Positions 25,122 through 35,531 are shown, numbered from the stretch's first letter. The stretch is 64,000 nucleotides of DNA from JTS-RE37 sp963756115 (GCA_963756115.1 CAVWMN010000010.1:434001-498000), one strand, 5' to 3'. Program-made: numbers and translations. The notes: generated from the letters alone by a model not told the origin.

Positions 25122-27416
25122 ATGGTGGTTAGTAAGCTATACAAGTATAAAATATCCTATATTTATCCTTTAGGAACAACGTACCAACCATTCCCTGTGA
25201 CATCTGCTATTTCCCCCTCATTCCCGGAACGATCCTTTGTTTGCCATGTTCAGGCCTTATTGATTATTTTGACAGTGTCTTTGCTGGGGAACACAGTGAT
25301 GGCACAAAAAACGAATGCAGCTTACCAGCTGCATATCCGCAAGACAAACTTACCTATTACTATTGATGGGGATGCCGATGATGAAGCCTGGCAGGATACA
25401 GATGTGGCCAGGGATTTTTTTATGGTCCTGCCCATGGATACCGGGAAGGCAGAGGAACCTTCGGAGATCCGCATGGCCTATGACGACCGGAATATCTACC
25501 TGGTTGCCACGTTTTACCACCACACGAAAGGCTCCTACTATGTGGAATCCCTGCGCAGGGATTTTTCCTTTGGAAAAAATGATAATTTCCTGCTATTCAT
25601 CGATTCCTTTAATAACCAGACAACAGGTTTTACCTTTGGATCCAATGCAGCCGGGGCCCAATGGGACGGTACCATGTACGGAGGGGGCAGTGTGGATCTG
25701 AGCTGGGATAGCAAATGGGTCTCTGAAGTGAAACAGTATGAAGACAAATGGGTATTTGAAATGGCGCTCCCCTTTAAATCCATCCGCTACAAGGAGGGGG
25801 TAACGGAATGGGGTATCAATTTCAGCCGGCTAGACCTGAAATCGGGAGAGAAATCGAGCTGGACCCCTATCCCAAGGCAGTTCCCTACCGCCTCCCTGGC
25901 ATATACCGGGGTGCTCGTGTGGGATGCACCACCACCACCTCAGGGAATCAACTTTTCATTGATCCCCTATGCCTTGGGTACATCCGAATACAACAGGGAT
26001 GGGATCACTGCCTATGACCAGAAATTTGGCGGTGATGTGAAATTCAGCTTAAGTTCTTCCCTGAACCTTGACCTTACCGTAAACCCGGATTTTTCGCAGG
26101 TGGAAGTAGACCGGCAGGTTACGAATCTGGACCGGTTTGAATTGTTTTTTCCGGAGAAAAGACAATTCTTTTTAGAAAATGGCGATCTGTTTGCCAATTT
26201 TGGATATCCCAATATCAGGCCATTTTTTTCACGGCGCATCGGATTGGGGGTACCCATACAGGCAGGGGCCAGGGTTAGCGGCAACCTCAATGAAAAATGG
26301 CGTCTGGGGGTCATGGATATGCAAACGGCAAGCATCGATGAGATAGGGCTTCCCAATCAGAATTTTGGCGTTATATCCCTCCAACGAAAGATGTTCAGCC
26401 GGTCCAGTATCGGCTTGATGTTCGTTAACAAACAATCCCTGAATTATGCAGATGAATCGGATTCCCTGAGGTTGGCCTATCCACAATTCAACCGTAACCT
26501 CGGGTTGGAATACAACCTTGCTTCTTCGGATAACCTATGGAATGGGAAAGCGTTTATCCTGAAGTCTTTTGCGCCTGAAAAAGAAGGGAAAGGGTTGACC
26601 CAGGCGGCCAATATCGAATACAGGAGCCGGCAATGGAACTGGGGCATTCAGGAGGAATCAGTAGGGGAGGATTATACCGCTGAGGTAGGGTTTGTCCCCA
26701 GGAGGGGCTACATCAATCTTACTTCGTTTTTGGGCTACCTGTTTTTTCCGAACAAAAGCACCATATTGAGCCACGGGCCAGAAGTAAGTTCTTCCTATTT
26801 CTTTGATCATCAACTGCAACGGACAGATAACCAGAACTCCCTTGCCTATCTTTTTAACTTCCGGGACCGGAGTATCCTGAACCTCGAAGCCAGTGATGAA
26901 TTTGTGGAACTGCTGCAACCCTTTGATCCTACCAGGTCCGGGAAGGATGAGCTGGCGATCGGGACCCGGCATAACTGGCAATCTGTTGAATTCGATTATG
27001 CGTCCAAACCCCAAAGCTTATTTACCTATGGCCTTAGCGGCCGGTTTGGAGGCTACTACCTTGATGGCAACAGGACCAATCTCAGTACGCAGCTGGGATA
27101 CCGGTTCCAGCCCTATCTAAGCCTGAGTACCAACTTAAGTTATAACAAGATCAGTATGACAGCGCCCTGGAATACAACCGAATTCTGGTTAATCGGGTCC
27201 GCTGTTGATGTCACTTTCACCAATAAGGTCTTTTTCGCCACCTTGTTCCAGTATAATGAACAATCCCGGAATTTCAACCTTAACTCCCGGTTCCAATGGC
27301 GGTACAAACCGGCATCGGACCTCTTTATCGTGTATACCAATAACCAATTGCTGGCGCCCCTGGAGGGAAACAGCTGGTCCCTCACCCTAAAGCTAACCTA
27401 CTGGTTCAACAAATAG
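25122..27416 (+). CDS. DUF5916 outer-membrane protein with CBM9-like domain
   Basis: A 764-residue exported protein. After the signal sequence, the N-terminal domain (about residues 70-250) has the family-9 carbohydrate-binding-like pattern ITIDGDADDEAWQDTD and YDDRNIYLVATFYH. The remainder is a beta-rich DUF5916 region with a FFLENGDLF segment and an alternating amphipathic C-terminus ending in Tyr-Trp-Phe, as in outer-membrane beta-barrels. The annotated start leaves an unusually long N-terminus before the hydrophobic core ALLIILTVSLLG; no in-frame Met lies closer, so the true start is uncertain. Ligand unknown. Confidence 0.75.
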   Translation: MVVSKLYKYKISYIYPLGTTYQPFPVTSAISPSFPERSFVCHVQALLIILTVSLLGNTVMAQKTNAAYQLHIRKTNLPITIDGDADDEAWQDTDVARDFFMVLPMDTGKAEEPSEIRMAYDDRNIYLVATFYHHTKGSYYVESLRRDFSFGKNDNFLLFIDSFNNQTTGFTFGSNAAGAQWDGTMYGGGSVDLSWDSKWVSEVKQYEDKWVFEMALPFKSIRYKEGVTEWGINFSRLDLKSGEKSSWTPIPRQFPTASLAYTGVLVWDAPPPPQGINFSLIPYALGTSEYNRDGITAYDQKFGGDVKFSLSSSLNLDLTVNPDFSQVEVDRQVTNLDRFELFFPEKRQFFLENGDLFANFGYPNIRPFFSRRIGLGVPIQAGARVSGNLNEKWRLGVMDMQTASIDEIGLPNQNFGVISLQRKMFSRSSIGLMFVNKQSLNYADESDSLRLAYPQFNRNLGLEYNLASSDNLWNGKAFILKSFAPEKEGKGLTQAANIEYRSRQWNWGIQEESVGEDYTAEVGFVPRRGYINLTSFLGYLFFPNKSTILSHGPEVSSSYFFDHQLQRTDNQNSLAYLFNFRDRSILNLEASDEFVELLQPFDPTRSGKDELAIGTRHNWQSVEFDYASKPQSLFTYGLSGRFGGYYLDGNRTNLSTQLGYRFQPYLSLSTNLSYNKISMTAPWNTTEFWLIGSAVDVTFTNKVFFATLFQYNEQSRNFNLNSRFQWRYKPASDLFIVYTNNQLLAPLEGNSWSLTLKLTYWFNK

Positions 27417-27418
27417 GG

Positions 27419-27466
27419 GACAGCTGTAAGTGCACTGAATGCAAGGGACCTTACGGCTGTCTTTTT
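27419..27466 (+). terminator. Intrinsic terminator after the DUF5916 gene
   Basis: GACAGCTGTAAG (27419-27430) pairs with CTTACGGCTGTC (27450-27461) over 12 positions with one G-U pair, followed by TTTTT. The stem begins just after the stop codon. Confidence 0.75.
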
Positions 27467-27549
27467 GGAAGGTCTCCTAAATAGCTGTACCCGTGTTTTT
27501 AGATATTTTCTTGTAATTTGTCGGACTTATCAATAGATTCCTATTCATT

Positions 27550-27972
27550 ATGGAACCATCAGGGTATTCAGGCACTCCGCTTACTAAAAAACTTGGGATC
27601 AAAGATGGACATACCGTTGTGATCGTGAATAACCCTTCCCATTATTTCGAACTGTTGGAACCGCTGCCCCATATCAGGATACTCAGGGATGAACTACCGG
27701 AGTCCGCGGATTTCATACACCTGTTTGCGGTTACATGGAAGGGATTTATGAATCATTCCCTCAGGCTCAAACCGCTTCTTAAAAGGAACGGGATGTTTTG
27801 GGTTAGCTGGCCCAAGGCCAGTTCCGGGATCACGTCAGATCTTAACAGGGATTCCATTCGTGTATTCCTCCTGAATAATGGTTTGGTGGATGTGAAGGTC
27901 TGCGCCATAGATGCGGTTTGGAGTGGCCTTAAATTTATGTACCGGATTAAGGACAGAACTAAAACTTTTTAA
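27550..27972 (+). CDS. DUF3052-family protein
   Basis: A 140-residue cytosolic protein. The opening GYSGTPLTKKLGIKDGHTVV and the later LFAVTWKGFMNHSLRLKPLLK and FWVSWPKASSGITSDLNRD segments are characteristic of DUF3052. Its members are small Rossmann-like proteins, sometimes annotated near methyltransferases, with no assigned function. It lies immediately upstream of the acylase, with only one base between stop and next start, so the two are probably co-transcribed. Confidence 0.75.
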   Translation: MEPSGYSGTPLTKKLGIKDGHTVVIVNNPSHYFELLEPLPHIRILRDELPESADFIHLFAVTWKGFMNHSLRLKPLLKRNGMFWVSWPKASSGITSDLNRDSIRVFLLNNGLVDVKVCAIDAVWSGLKFMYRIKDRTKTF

Positions 27973-27973
27973 T

Positions 27974-30367
27974 ATGATCAACTGCTTATCGCACAGGACC
28001 AAATCTGGTTTTGCTTATACGTTCCTGCTTTTTACGATTATGACTATCCCCCTGTTTTGGACAGCCCCCGGGCTGGCCCAGGAAAAGGAGCAATTGGTCG
28101 TTAAAGGACTGAAGGAACCTGTGGAGATTTTTCGGGATACCTGGGGCCTTAACCATATTTATGCGAAAAATCAATATGATCTTTTTTTTGCACAGGGTTA
28201 TGCTGCCGTGCGTGACCGGCTCTTTCAATTTGAGATCTGGCGGCGGCAGGCGACAGGCACGGTATCCGAGATACTGGGTGAAAAGGAATTACAACGGGAT
28301 ATAGGCACCCGCTTATTCAAATTCAGGGGTACACTGAAAGAGGAATTGAACCATTATCATGAGGATGGGGAGGAAATTATCACAGCCTATACGGATGGAG
28401 TAAATGCCTATATCAAAGCGATCAACCAGACACCGGAACAATTGCCGGTTGAATTTAGGATCCTTGGCATACGCCCCCAGGAATGGACGCCCGATGTAGT
28501 GATCTCACGGCACCAGGGCCTCAAGGGCAATGTGGAGGAGGAATTGAACATTGGCCGTGCCGTTGCGCTGATCGGGGTTGAAAAAGTCAAGGAAATCATG
28601 TGGTTTCACCCCAATGAACCGGAAATTGCACTCGACCCGAAAATGGCGGCATTTTTGCAATCAGACAGTATCCTGGCGCTGCATAATGCTTATGCGGGCC
28701 GGGTATCCTTCAAGGCATCAGATATTGCCCCTGAATACAGGGACAAGGGCACCTGGGATGAGGGAAGCAACAATTGGGTGGTCAAAGGAGATAAAACACA
28801 GAACGGCTATCCCATTATGGCCAACGACCCCCACAGGCGGATCGCGGTACCATCCTTGCGCTATGCAGTTCATTTGGTGGCCCCTGGCTGGAATGTCATA
28901 GGCGGTGGTGAACCCGAGATCCCCGGTGTATCTATTGGCCACAATGAATACGGGGCCTGGGGACTTACCATATTCAGTACGGACGGGGAAGACCTCTATG
29001 TCTATGATCTCAATCCCGAAAACCTGGCGCAATACCGGTACAGGGACGAATGGAAAACTATGGAAGAGGTGGTGGAAACCATACCTGTAAAAGGGAAAGA
29101 GGCTGTACAGGTTACGTTGCGGTATACCCACCATGGTCCGGTTACCTATATTGATTCCGTAAACAACAAGGGGTATGCAGTAAAATGTGCCTGGCTGGAA
29201 AAAGGAGGCGCACCCTACCTGGCCTCCCTGAGAATGGACCAGGCAAAGACCTGGGAGGAATTCCGGGATGCCTGTCAGTACAGCCATATACCAGCTGAAA
29301 ATATGGTATGGGCAGATAAAACAGGAACTATTGGGTGGCAGGCGGTGGGTATTACCCCGATACGCGATAATTTCAGTGGCCTGGTACCGGTACCCGGGGA
29401 TGGGCGCTACGAATGGGCGGGGTATCTGCCAATAAAAGACCGCCCACACCTTATGAATCCCGCAAAGAAATTTTTTGCAACAGCCAACGAAAATGTGACC
29501 CCGGAAGGTTATGAACACGCAAGCACACTCAATTACCTCTGGGCAGATCCATTCAGGGGGCAGCGGATCAATGAAGTATTGGAACAAAAGGATGCGGTCA
29601 CCATGGAAGAAATGAAACAATTGCAGTCCGATTATTTCTCCGTACCGGCGCGGTTACTGATCCCTATGTTAAAGGACATAGAGTTTACAGATCCCCAGGC
29701 ACGGAAAGGAAAAGACAGGGTGCTCCAATGGGATTATGTGTTGTCTGAAAATTCAGTGGCTGCGGGGATTTATGCCATGTGGGAACGGATCATGCGCGAG
29801 CAGGCGGAAACCCTGTTCATTCCTGAAGAGGCCCAGGGACTTCTTTACATACAGTTAAACAAACTGATCCAATGGCTGCAGGAACCGGGTGAGGCTTTTG
29901 GCCCCGGGGAACAGATAGATAAGTCAATTTTTCTACAGGCTACTTTTACTGCTGCAATACAGCAATTACAGGAAAAAATAGGACCGGAAATGGCGCGCTG
30001 GAAGTATGGGCAACCAGCTTATAAACATGCTTCCATGGAACACATGATTTCCTCTATTGCAACACCCGATGTCAGGGATTCCCTGGATGTGGGCCCGTAT
30101 TCCAGGGGCGGGAACAGCTATACCCCGAATTCTACCGGCAATACCGATAACCAGCTCAGCGGTGCCAGTTTTAAGTTCATAACGGATCTGAGCGATTGGG
30201 ACCAGGCATGGATGATCAATACCCCGGGGCAATCCGGGAATCCTGATTCGCCTTATTACAAAAACCTTGTGGAATTATGGGCGGGCAATGGTTATTTTCC
30301 GGCCTATTACAGCAAGGCAAAAATTGAGGAGGTCACCGTGGAGATAACGGAACTTGTTCCCGAATGA
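27974..30367 (+). CDS. Penicillin acylase family Ntn-hydrolase
   Basis: A 797-residue exported Ntn-type amidase that cleaves N-acyl bonds, for example of acylated amino acids, beta-lactams or homoserine lactones. The signal peptide is within the first 36 residues. The alpha chain spans to about residue 264, and the autocatalytic nucleophile is Ser265 in EGSNNWVVKG. Asn and Arg residues supporting the active site follow in the beta chain. ATG 27974 is preferred over 27911, which would overlap the DUF3052 gene. The acylated substrate cannot be predicted; being beside a peptide-synthetase locus makes a processing or degradation role possible, but it is convergent with that locus. Confidence 0.85.
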   Translation: MINCLSHRTKSGFAYTFLLFTIMTIPLFWTAPGLAQEKEQLVVKGLKEPVEIFRDTWGLNHIYAKNQYDLFFAQGYAAVRDRLFQFEIWRRQATGTVSEILGEKELQRDIGTRLFKFRGTLKEELNHYHEDGEEIITAYTDGVNAYIKAINQTPEQLPVEFRILGIRPQEWTPDVVISRHQGLKGNVEEELNIGRAVALIGVEKVKEIMWFHPNEPEIALDPKMAAFLQSDSILALHNAYAGRVSFKASDIAPEYRDKGTWDEGSNNWVVKGDKTQNGYPIMANDPHRRIAVPSLRYAVHLVAPGWNVIGGGEPEIPGVSIGHNEYGAWGLTIFSTDGEDLYVYDLNPENLAQYRYRDEWKTMEEVVETIPVKGKEAVQVTLRYTHHGPVTYIDSVNNKGYAVKCAWLEKGGAPYLASLRMDQAKTWEEFRDACQYSHIPAENMVWADKTGTIGWQAVGITPIRDNFSGLVPVPGDGRYEWAGYLPIKDRPHLMNPAKKFFATANENVTPEGYEHASTLNYLWADPFRGQRINEVLEQKDAVTMEEMKQLQSDYFSVPARLLIPMLKDIEFTDPQARKGKDRVLQWDYVLSENSVAAGIYAMWERIMREQAETLFIPEEAQGLLYIQLNKLIQWLQEPGEAFGPGEQIDKSIFLQATFTAAIQQLQEKIGPEMARWKYGQPAYKHASMEHMISSIATPDVRDSLDVGPYSRGGNSYTPNSTGNTDNQLSGASFKFITDLSDWDQAWMINTPGQSGNPDSPYYKNLVELWAGNGYFPAYYSKAKIEEVTVEITELVPE

Positions 30368-30380
30368 CGGGGCAGCTATT

Positions 30381-31109
30381 TCAGGTACTTCCTTCCCATT
30401 TCCGGATTACCAGGTCGCGGACTTCACCTTTTACGGCAACCGCTGCAATATAATCATCCGCCGGGGGGAATGAAAAAAGCCGCCACCTGCTGCGCTCAGT
30501 CGGGTCCCATTGGGTTTCCAACAAGTGTGCATGGTTATCATCATCCACGGAAACTGCAAACGATTCGAGCGGAAAGGAGAGGCCACTGCCAATTGCTTTT
30601 ATTATCGCTTCCTTCCGCGTCCAGCATCGGTAGAACCCACGCGTAAATTCGGATTCACGGAGACTTAGAAGTGCCTTTAACTCCGTTGGGGAGAAAAAAT
30701 TCCGGGCTATGGTTTCCAATTCACCTACAGGCCTGATGTGTTCGATATCAACCCCTACCGCATCTTTTTTGGCGAATCCGATGATCGCGTAACCTGCGGA
30801 ATGCGACAGGTTGAACCGGAAGTCTGTATTGGAATCCAGGGCCGGCTTGCCGTATTTCCCGTTCCGGAATGATATGCTTGTGGGGTCAGCATCCAGATAA
30901 CGTGCACATAGGAGTCGGAGTACTTTAACACTTACAGTATACCGCTGGCGGTCGGAAGCGAAGCGGAACTTTTCCGCACGGGCCATTTCTTGTGTTGAAA
31001 GCAATGAGTCCGTATCCATGAGCAGGGGGGCGGCGGCTGCTATTTCCAGGATCCATAGATGGACTGTTTCGGGATGTAAGGGAATTGGTTTTGCTTCGGT
31101 GGTATACAT
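30381..31109 (-). CDS. Sfp-type 4'-phosphopantetheinyl transferase
   Basis: This enzyme activates carrier-protein domains by transferring phosphopantetheine from CoA. The 242-residue two-lobe size is typical of the Sfp group. Key segments are FNLSHSAGYAIIGFA, VGVDIEHIRP (metal-binding Asp and Glu) and FYRCWTRKEAIIKAIGSGL (conserved WxxKEA). It is the last gene of the leftward peptide-synthetase operon, 35 bp after the thioesterase protein, and would service the four carrier domains of this locus. Confidence 0.9.
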   Translation of the reverse strand: MYTTEAKPIPLHPETVHLWILEIAAAAPLLMDTDSLLSTQEMARAEKFRFASDRQRYTVSVKVLRLLCARYLDADPTSISFRNGKYGKPALDSNTDFRFNLSHSAGYAIIGFAKKDAVGVDIEHIRPVGELETIARNFFSPTELKALLSLRESEFTRGFYRCWTRKEAIIKAIGSGLSFPLESFAVSVDDDNHAHLLETQWDPTERSRWRLFSFPPADDYIAAVAVKGEVRDLVIRKWEGST

Positions 31110-31144
31110 GCTCTGTAGTTCCTGGATGTCCTATGGAAAATACC

Positions 31145-33529
31145 CTAAACACAACATTTTTCAACGGCCCTGGCTGCGTGGGTGACCTCGGGTTCTTCAA
31201 AAATACTACGGTGGTTACCTTGGGTATATTCGGTTTTTACGCCCCCCATTGCAACCTCATTCCACGACCTTACAAGTTCCGCATTAAAGCTGTCATGTGC
31301 TTTGGTGGTGAGTATTAACTTAATCTCCCCTTTATAGGTAATCCAGGTGTAATTATTATATAACTTCTGCAAATGCCTTCGGATATTTTCAGAATTTTTC
31401 ACTTCCCGGTTTCCGAACCAGGCCCTCAATAGGGGGGCTATATGGGTGTCTATGCGGTCTGAAATCATACTGTGAAAAACCCTAAGAGGATTTTTGGAGA
31501 GCCGTTTCAAAAAACCCTTTAAACGCATACTGAACCGTTGCTTCGTCAGGAGCTGATCCTGATCTGTCATAGTATCCATCACGATGAGATTGGATTCCTG
31601 CTGAGCCTCTGAAAACAAGTTAGCCATTTCCAGACCCAAGGCAGTACTAAAGCAATATACCAATAAATTATAGGGCCCTTCGGGTTGCACTTTACGGATC
31701 TCAGCAACATAGTCCCGGGCCATTTCTTCTATACTTTCATGCATTTTGTCTTTTCCAAATATACCGGAAGGTTGCAGGCCATAAACGGGCCTGTCGGAAT
31801 TCATATGTCTGGCCAGGGGACTGTAAAAGAAGACATGACCACCTCCGGCATGCAGACAGAAAAGGGGATTTTTTGTTCCACTGGCACGGATAGGTACCAG
31901 GTTTTTCCAAGCAATCCCTGGTTGCGGGCCACTAGTAGACTTGAAATGGGCAAGCGCTGTTATGGTAGGATGTTCCAGGATTGAAGTTGGGGAGAGTTTC
32001 CAGCCTAATTTCTTATTGATGGTTGCGAACATTCGGATTGCCATCAAGGATTTGCCTCCCAATTCAAAAAAATTATCATTTACACCGATTGGACTCGTTC
32101 CGAAAACGGACTCCCAGATTTGAACAAGTTTCAACTCGACTTCATTCTTAGGGGCTACGTAAGTCTCCTGGTTTTGCCGGGAATTCGGGTAGGCTGTATT
32201 GACAGGCAGGGAAGGGGGTTCCAGTTTGGATAGTAGTTCATGGTAATCCTGGGTTTTTTCGATTACCAGCACTTTTATAATAACGCCCAGGCTGATCACC
32301 AACCATTCTGCAATAGCTTTATCTACGATATTGGGCAGATAGGTAAGTGAGAATGCTATCGCATCACCCGGGATTGACACAAGGGTAACCGGAAAAGTAG
32401 AGGTAAGACCGCTTCGCATTTCTGTAATCCGGAGTGCACCGGTTGAGGGATTGGCAACCGGATAATTTTCAAAGATCAACAGGTTATCGAAAAGTGGGCG
32501 TCCAGGGGGCCATGCGAAACTGGCCGTGATTTCATCAAGGCTCATATGCTCGTAGTTACGAGCCTCCTGTTGCTGCGTCTGTAACTGTACCAACCATTGT
32601 TGTAAGGGCTTATTTTCCGAGATTTGAACCCTTACAGGTTGGATATTCATAAACATTCCTGACATGAGGTGGATATTCGGAAAATCCCCTGACCGCCCTG
32701 AAACGGTGGTCCCTATTACGATATCCCGGCTTTTAAAATAATGAGATAATAACAGGGCCCAGGCACCCTGAACAATAGTATTTTTAGTAACCTTGATTTC
32801 CCGTGCATATGCTGTCAGCGAATCCGACTCGTCCGGGGCAAGTTTTGTTTTAATAATTTCGGGAATTACGGCAAGCGATTCTTGCTGGTTGGTATTGAAG
32901 AAATTTGCTGTAGTGAAATTATCAAATCTTTTGCTCCAAAATTCCTTTGCAGGTTGCTCTTCCTGGATTTTCACCCAGTTCAGATATGCTTTTTGCGACG
33001 GCAATGTCTCCAGTACGATCTCCTTTCCTTGATAAAGGGAATTGTACGTATTGATTGTATCATTGATGATTATGTGGGAAGACCAGCCATCTATGAGAAT
33101 ATGATGGCTTGGCCAGAGCAAAATATACCTTTTCTCAGCAACATATATCAAATAAAGCGTTGCCAAGGCTCCTTTTTGTAGCGGTGCCCCATTTTTCTTG
33201 ATATCTATTTTAAGCGAATCCAGTTTATTGGCGATTTCGATATCGGTATAAGAATACCAGTCCATATATTCAAAATCAATCCCTCTTTCTGCCTGAATGA
33301 TTTGAAGGGGTTTGTCAAGGCCTTCCCATCTTATAGAAGTTCGCATTACGCTATGTCTCTTACTCATGCTATTCCAGGCTCGCTCCCAGATTTGCTTGTC
33401 CATGTCTCCGGTTATCGTGCATTCAACATGTAAAAACCCCTGATCGGACTTACTGGAAAGGTGATGGAACAGGAGCCCCTGTTGCATATAACTCAAAGGC
33501 AGTATAGCTTCAATCCTGGTATTCTTCAT
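31145..33529 (-). CDS. NRPS termination module C-PCP-TE without A domain
   Basis: A 794-residue protein. A condensation domain (about residues 8-430) has HHILIDGWS (142-150), and its first motif LSYMQQGLLFH is of the kind seen in condensation domains that accept a D-configured donor. A carrier domain has FFELGGKSLMA (Ser494, about 465-535) and a type I thioesterase has the nucleophile region VYCFSTALG (Ser628) with the likely catalytic His near 773 in GNHRSIF. No adenylation domain lies between C and PCP. The carrier must be loaded in trans, or the domain only transfers a chain for release. The start lies 10 bp after the preceding gene, which ends in an epimerisation domain, fitting a D-donor-accepting C domain. 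Confidence 0.9.
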   Translation of the reverse strand: MKNTRIEAILPLSYMQQGLLFHHLSSKSDQGFLHVECTITGDMDKQIWERAWNSMSKRHSVMRTSIRWEGLDKPLQIIQAERGIDFEYMDWYSYTDIEIANKLDSLKIDIKKNGAPLQKGALATLYLIYVAEKRYILLWPSHHILIDGWSSHIIINDTINTYNSLYQGKEIVLETLPSQKAYLNWVKIQEEQPAKEFWSKRFDNFTTANFFNTNQQESLAVIPEIIKTKLAPDESDSLTAYAREIKVTKNTIVQGAWALLLSHYFKSRDIVIGTTVSGRSGDFPNIHLMSGMFMNIQPVRVQISENKPLQQWLVQLQTQQQEARNYEHMSLDEITASFAWPPGRPLFDNLLIFENYPVANPSTGALRITEMRSGLTSTFPVTLVSIPGDAIAFSLTYLPNIVDKAIAEWLVISLGVIIKVLVIEKTQDYHELLSKLEPPSLPVNTAYPNSRQNQETYVAPKNEVELKLVQIWESVFGTSPIGVNDNFFELGGKSLMAIRMFATINKKLGWKLSPTSILEHPTITALAHFKSTSGPQPGIAWKNLVPIRASGTKNPLFCLHAGGGHVFFYSPLARHMNSDRPVYGLQPSGIFGKDKMHESIEEMARDYVAEIRKVQPEGPYNLLVYCFSTALGLEMANLFSEAQQESNLIVMDTMTDQDQLLTKQRFSMRLKGFLKRLSKNPLRVFHSMISDRIDTHIAPLLRAWFGNREVKNSENIRRHLQKLYNNYTWITYKGEIKLILTTKAHDSFNAELVRSWNEVAMGGVKTEYTQGNHRSIFEEPEVTHAARAVEKCCV

Positions 33530-33539
33530 AAGGAGGGGA

Positions 33540-35531
33540 CTATTCTTTTAAATTTTGTATAAGCATATCAAGGTCTTCCTGGCTAATTTCTGCTTCCGGA
33601 AAATCAGAAGGGGTATATCCTATTTCTGATTTAGAAACACAGTGATCAACAATGGCCCTGAGTTGCTTCTCTAATTCAGCAGCCAACATTTCGATGGTAG
33701 GTTTTTTAAATACCAATTTGGAATAGCCCCAGTTTATTAGTAAGGAACCAGCTTCGATATACGAATTTAGTTCCATACTATAAGTCTGCTCACTTCTTGG
33801 ATCCTGGGATATTCCTTGTATAAATTTAAAACCAGGTTCCCCTTCCGCTGCACCTGTGCCAAAAACGCCCATATAATTAAAAATCAATTCAGGTTCCTGG
33901 TCCAATGACGTTGATATCTCAGGGTCTTTGTTCAGATATTTAAGAATTCCATAGCCAATACCTTCATTGGGCAGCGTCCTGAGCTGCTCTTTAATACCTT
34001 TTAAGTTCTCCTCAAGGGAATCAGTTTGGTCAGAGCCCAGCAACACCGGAAAGAAGGCGGTAAACCATCCGATGGTACCGGATACATCAAGAGAGGTTAC
34101 TCCTGAGGTTCGTCCATGTCTTTCAAGGCCGATCAAAACCTTTTCTGATTGACACCAGGGACTAATAGCCAACCATAAGGCCGTCAGTAGCAAATCCTCC
34201 GTTTTCGTGGAATAGGCCTCATTGGCCTGTTGGAGCAATAAGGTGCTAAACTCGCGGTCGAAACATTGTTGATAACGTCCAATCTCACTTTTCTGAAATA
34301 CCGCGAGACTAGTGTCAAAATCCGAAGGAAGGATTTTTTTTGCTGCCCGTTGTTCCTTCCAATAGGGCAATTCCTTCAGTATTTCAGGGCTATTGGCAAG
34401 ATCTTGCAGCCGCTCCCCCCAAGTTCGTATTGATGCGGTTTTGGGTTTAAGGTCTATTTCAGAAGTATGCCCGATCTTTTTCAACACTTGTAAAAAATCA
34501 CTGAAAATTGAATTCCAGGAAACAATATCGATTACAAGATGATGTGCTATAAGGAAGATCTGATCCGGACCGATGCCATTACAGCTAAAATGAACCGATC
34601 TGAATAGCTGGCCCTCTGATAAATTACATGCACTTTGCAATTTCCGTAATTCATCTGTAATGGCTGCATTCTTTGCTTCCCGGGAATGGTAATCCCCGAG
34701 GTCATAGGACAGATGACAATCCGGATACCCTGCAACCGGTTTGACAAAAGCCTCCCAATTATCGCCATCGCTGTGGAAAGTAAGCCGTAAGGCACTGTGG
34801 TAAGCAACCAGCATATTGGTTATTTCTGCTACTGTTGATGACCTGGGTAACCCGATCCCTGTAAGTTGTACAACATGGTTCCAGAAATGGGGTGCAGCAT
34901 GATGGGTTTCAAAGAACCAATGTTGAATGGGGGTAAGGGGCACCTTACCCGAAACTGATTCAACCGGGATTGGCTTTTCATCACTACCACCGGTAAAGAG
35001 GGCCAACTCGGCTATGGTTTGGTGTTCAAATATCCGGTTGGCCTCCAGGTGTAGGCCCATTTTTCTGGCTTTGGCAATTATCTGGATGCTGGATATTGAA
35101 TCTCCGCCAATGGCAAAAAAATTCTCATAAATCCCAATGGATTCCATATTCAGGACCTCCTTCCAAATGCTTAGCAATTTTTCCTGGATCTCATTGACCG
35201 GCTTTTCCGGTCCGCTTTCTTTTTCCTGTCCGGATACCTGCCCATACTGTTGCAGGGTACCCTTATCCAACTTGCCATTGGGCAAGGTAGGAATCGTATC
35301 AAGCTCCACGACCCGGGAAGGTATCATGTAGGTTGGTAAGCGCGAATTTAAATAGCTAATAAGGGCCTTTGTATCGAGCGTGCGGTTTGTAGTTACATAA
35401 GCTGTAAGGCGCTGTGAAGATCCGGCAACTTCATTGCCCGGCAGCAGGAGATTTTGCTCTTGCAATGTATGCATCAGCAGCATCCGCTCTTCCTCAGACA
35501 AGCTTTCTATTCTTTTTTGCAAAGAATCCAT
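33540..35531 (-). CDS. NRPS: adenylation C-lobe, PCP and epimerisation domain
   Basis: A 663-residue protein that begins with only the C-terminal lobe of an adenylation domain. Residues 1-25 form a charged helix. From about residue 38, RLTAYVTT leads to LPTYMIPSRVV (A9 region) and NGKLDK (A10, 85-90). PCP follows with FFAIGGDSISS (Ser145), then an epimerisation domain (about 195-640) with HHLVIDIVSW (330-339) and the typical IGYGILKYL signature. The missing N-terminal A part is in the upstream gene, whose TGA overlaps this ATG (TGATG). A longer frame from a TTG at 35534 is less likely. The assembled module would produce a D-residue. Confidence 0.9.
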   Translation of the reverse strand: MDSLQKRIESLSEEERMLLMHTLQEQNLLLPGNEVAGSSQRLTAYVTTNRTLDTKALISYLNSRLPTYMIPSRVVELDTIPTLPNGKLDKGTLQQYGQVSGQEKESGPEKPVNEIQEKLLSIWKEVLNMESIGIYENFFAIGGDSISSIQIIAKARKMGLHLEANRIFEHQTIAELALFTGGSDEKPIPVESVSGKVPLTPIQHWFFETHHAAPHFWNHVVQLTGIGLPRSSTVAEITNMLVAYHSALRLTFHSDGDNWEAFVKPVAGYPDCHLSYDLGDYHSREAKNAAITDELRKLQSACNLSEGQLFRSVHFSCNGIGPDQIFLIAHHLVIDIVSWNSIFSDFLQVLKKIGHTSEIDLKPKTASIRTWGERLQDLANSPEILKELPYWKEQRAAKKILPSDFDTSLAVFQKSEIGRYQQCFDREFSTLLLQQANEAYSTKTEDLLLTALWLAISPWCQSEKVLIGLERHGRTSGVTSLDVSGTIGWFTAFFPVLLGSDQTDSLEENLKGIKEQLRTLPNEGIGYGILKYLNKDPEISTSLDQEPELIFNYMGVFGTGAAEGEPGFKFIQGISQDPRSEQTYSMELNSYIEAGSLLINWGYSKLVFKKPTIEMLAAELEKQLRAIVDHCVSKSEIGYTPSDFPEAEISQEDLDMLIQNLKE

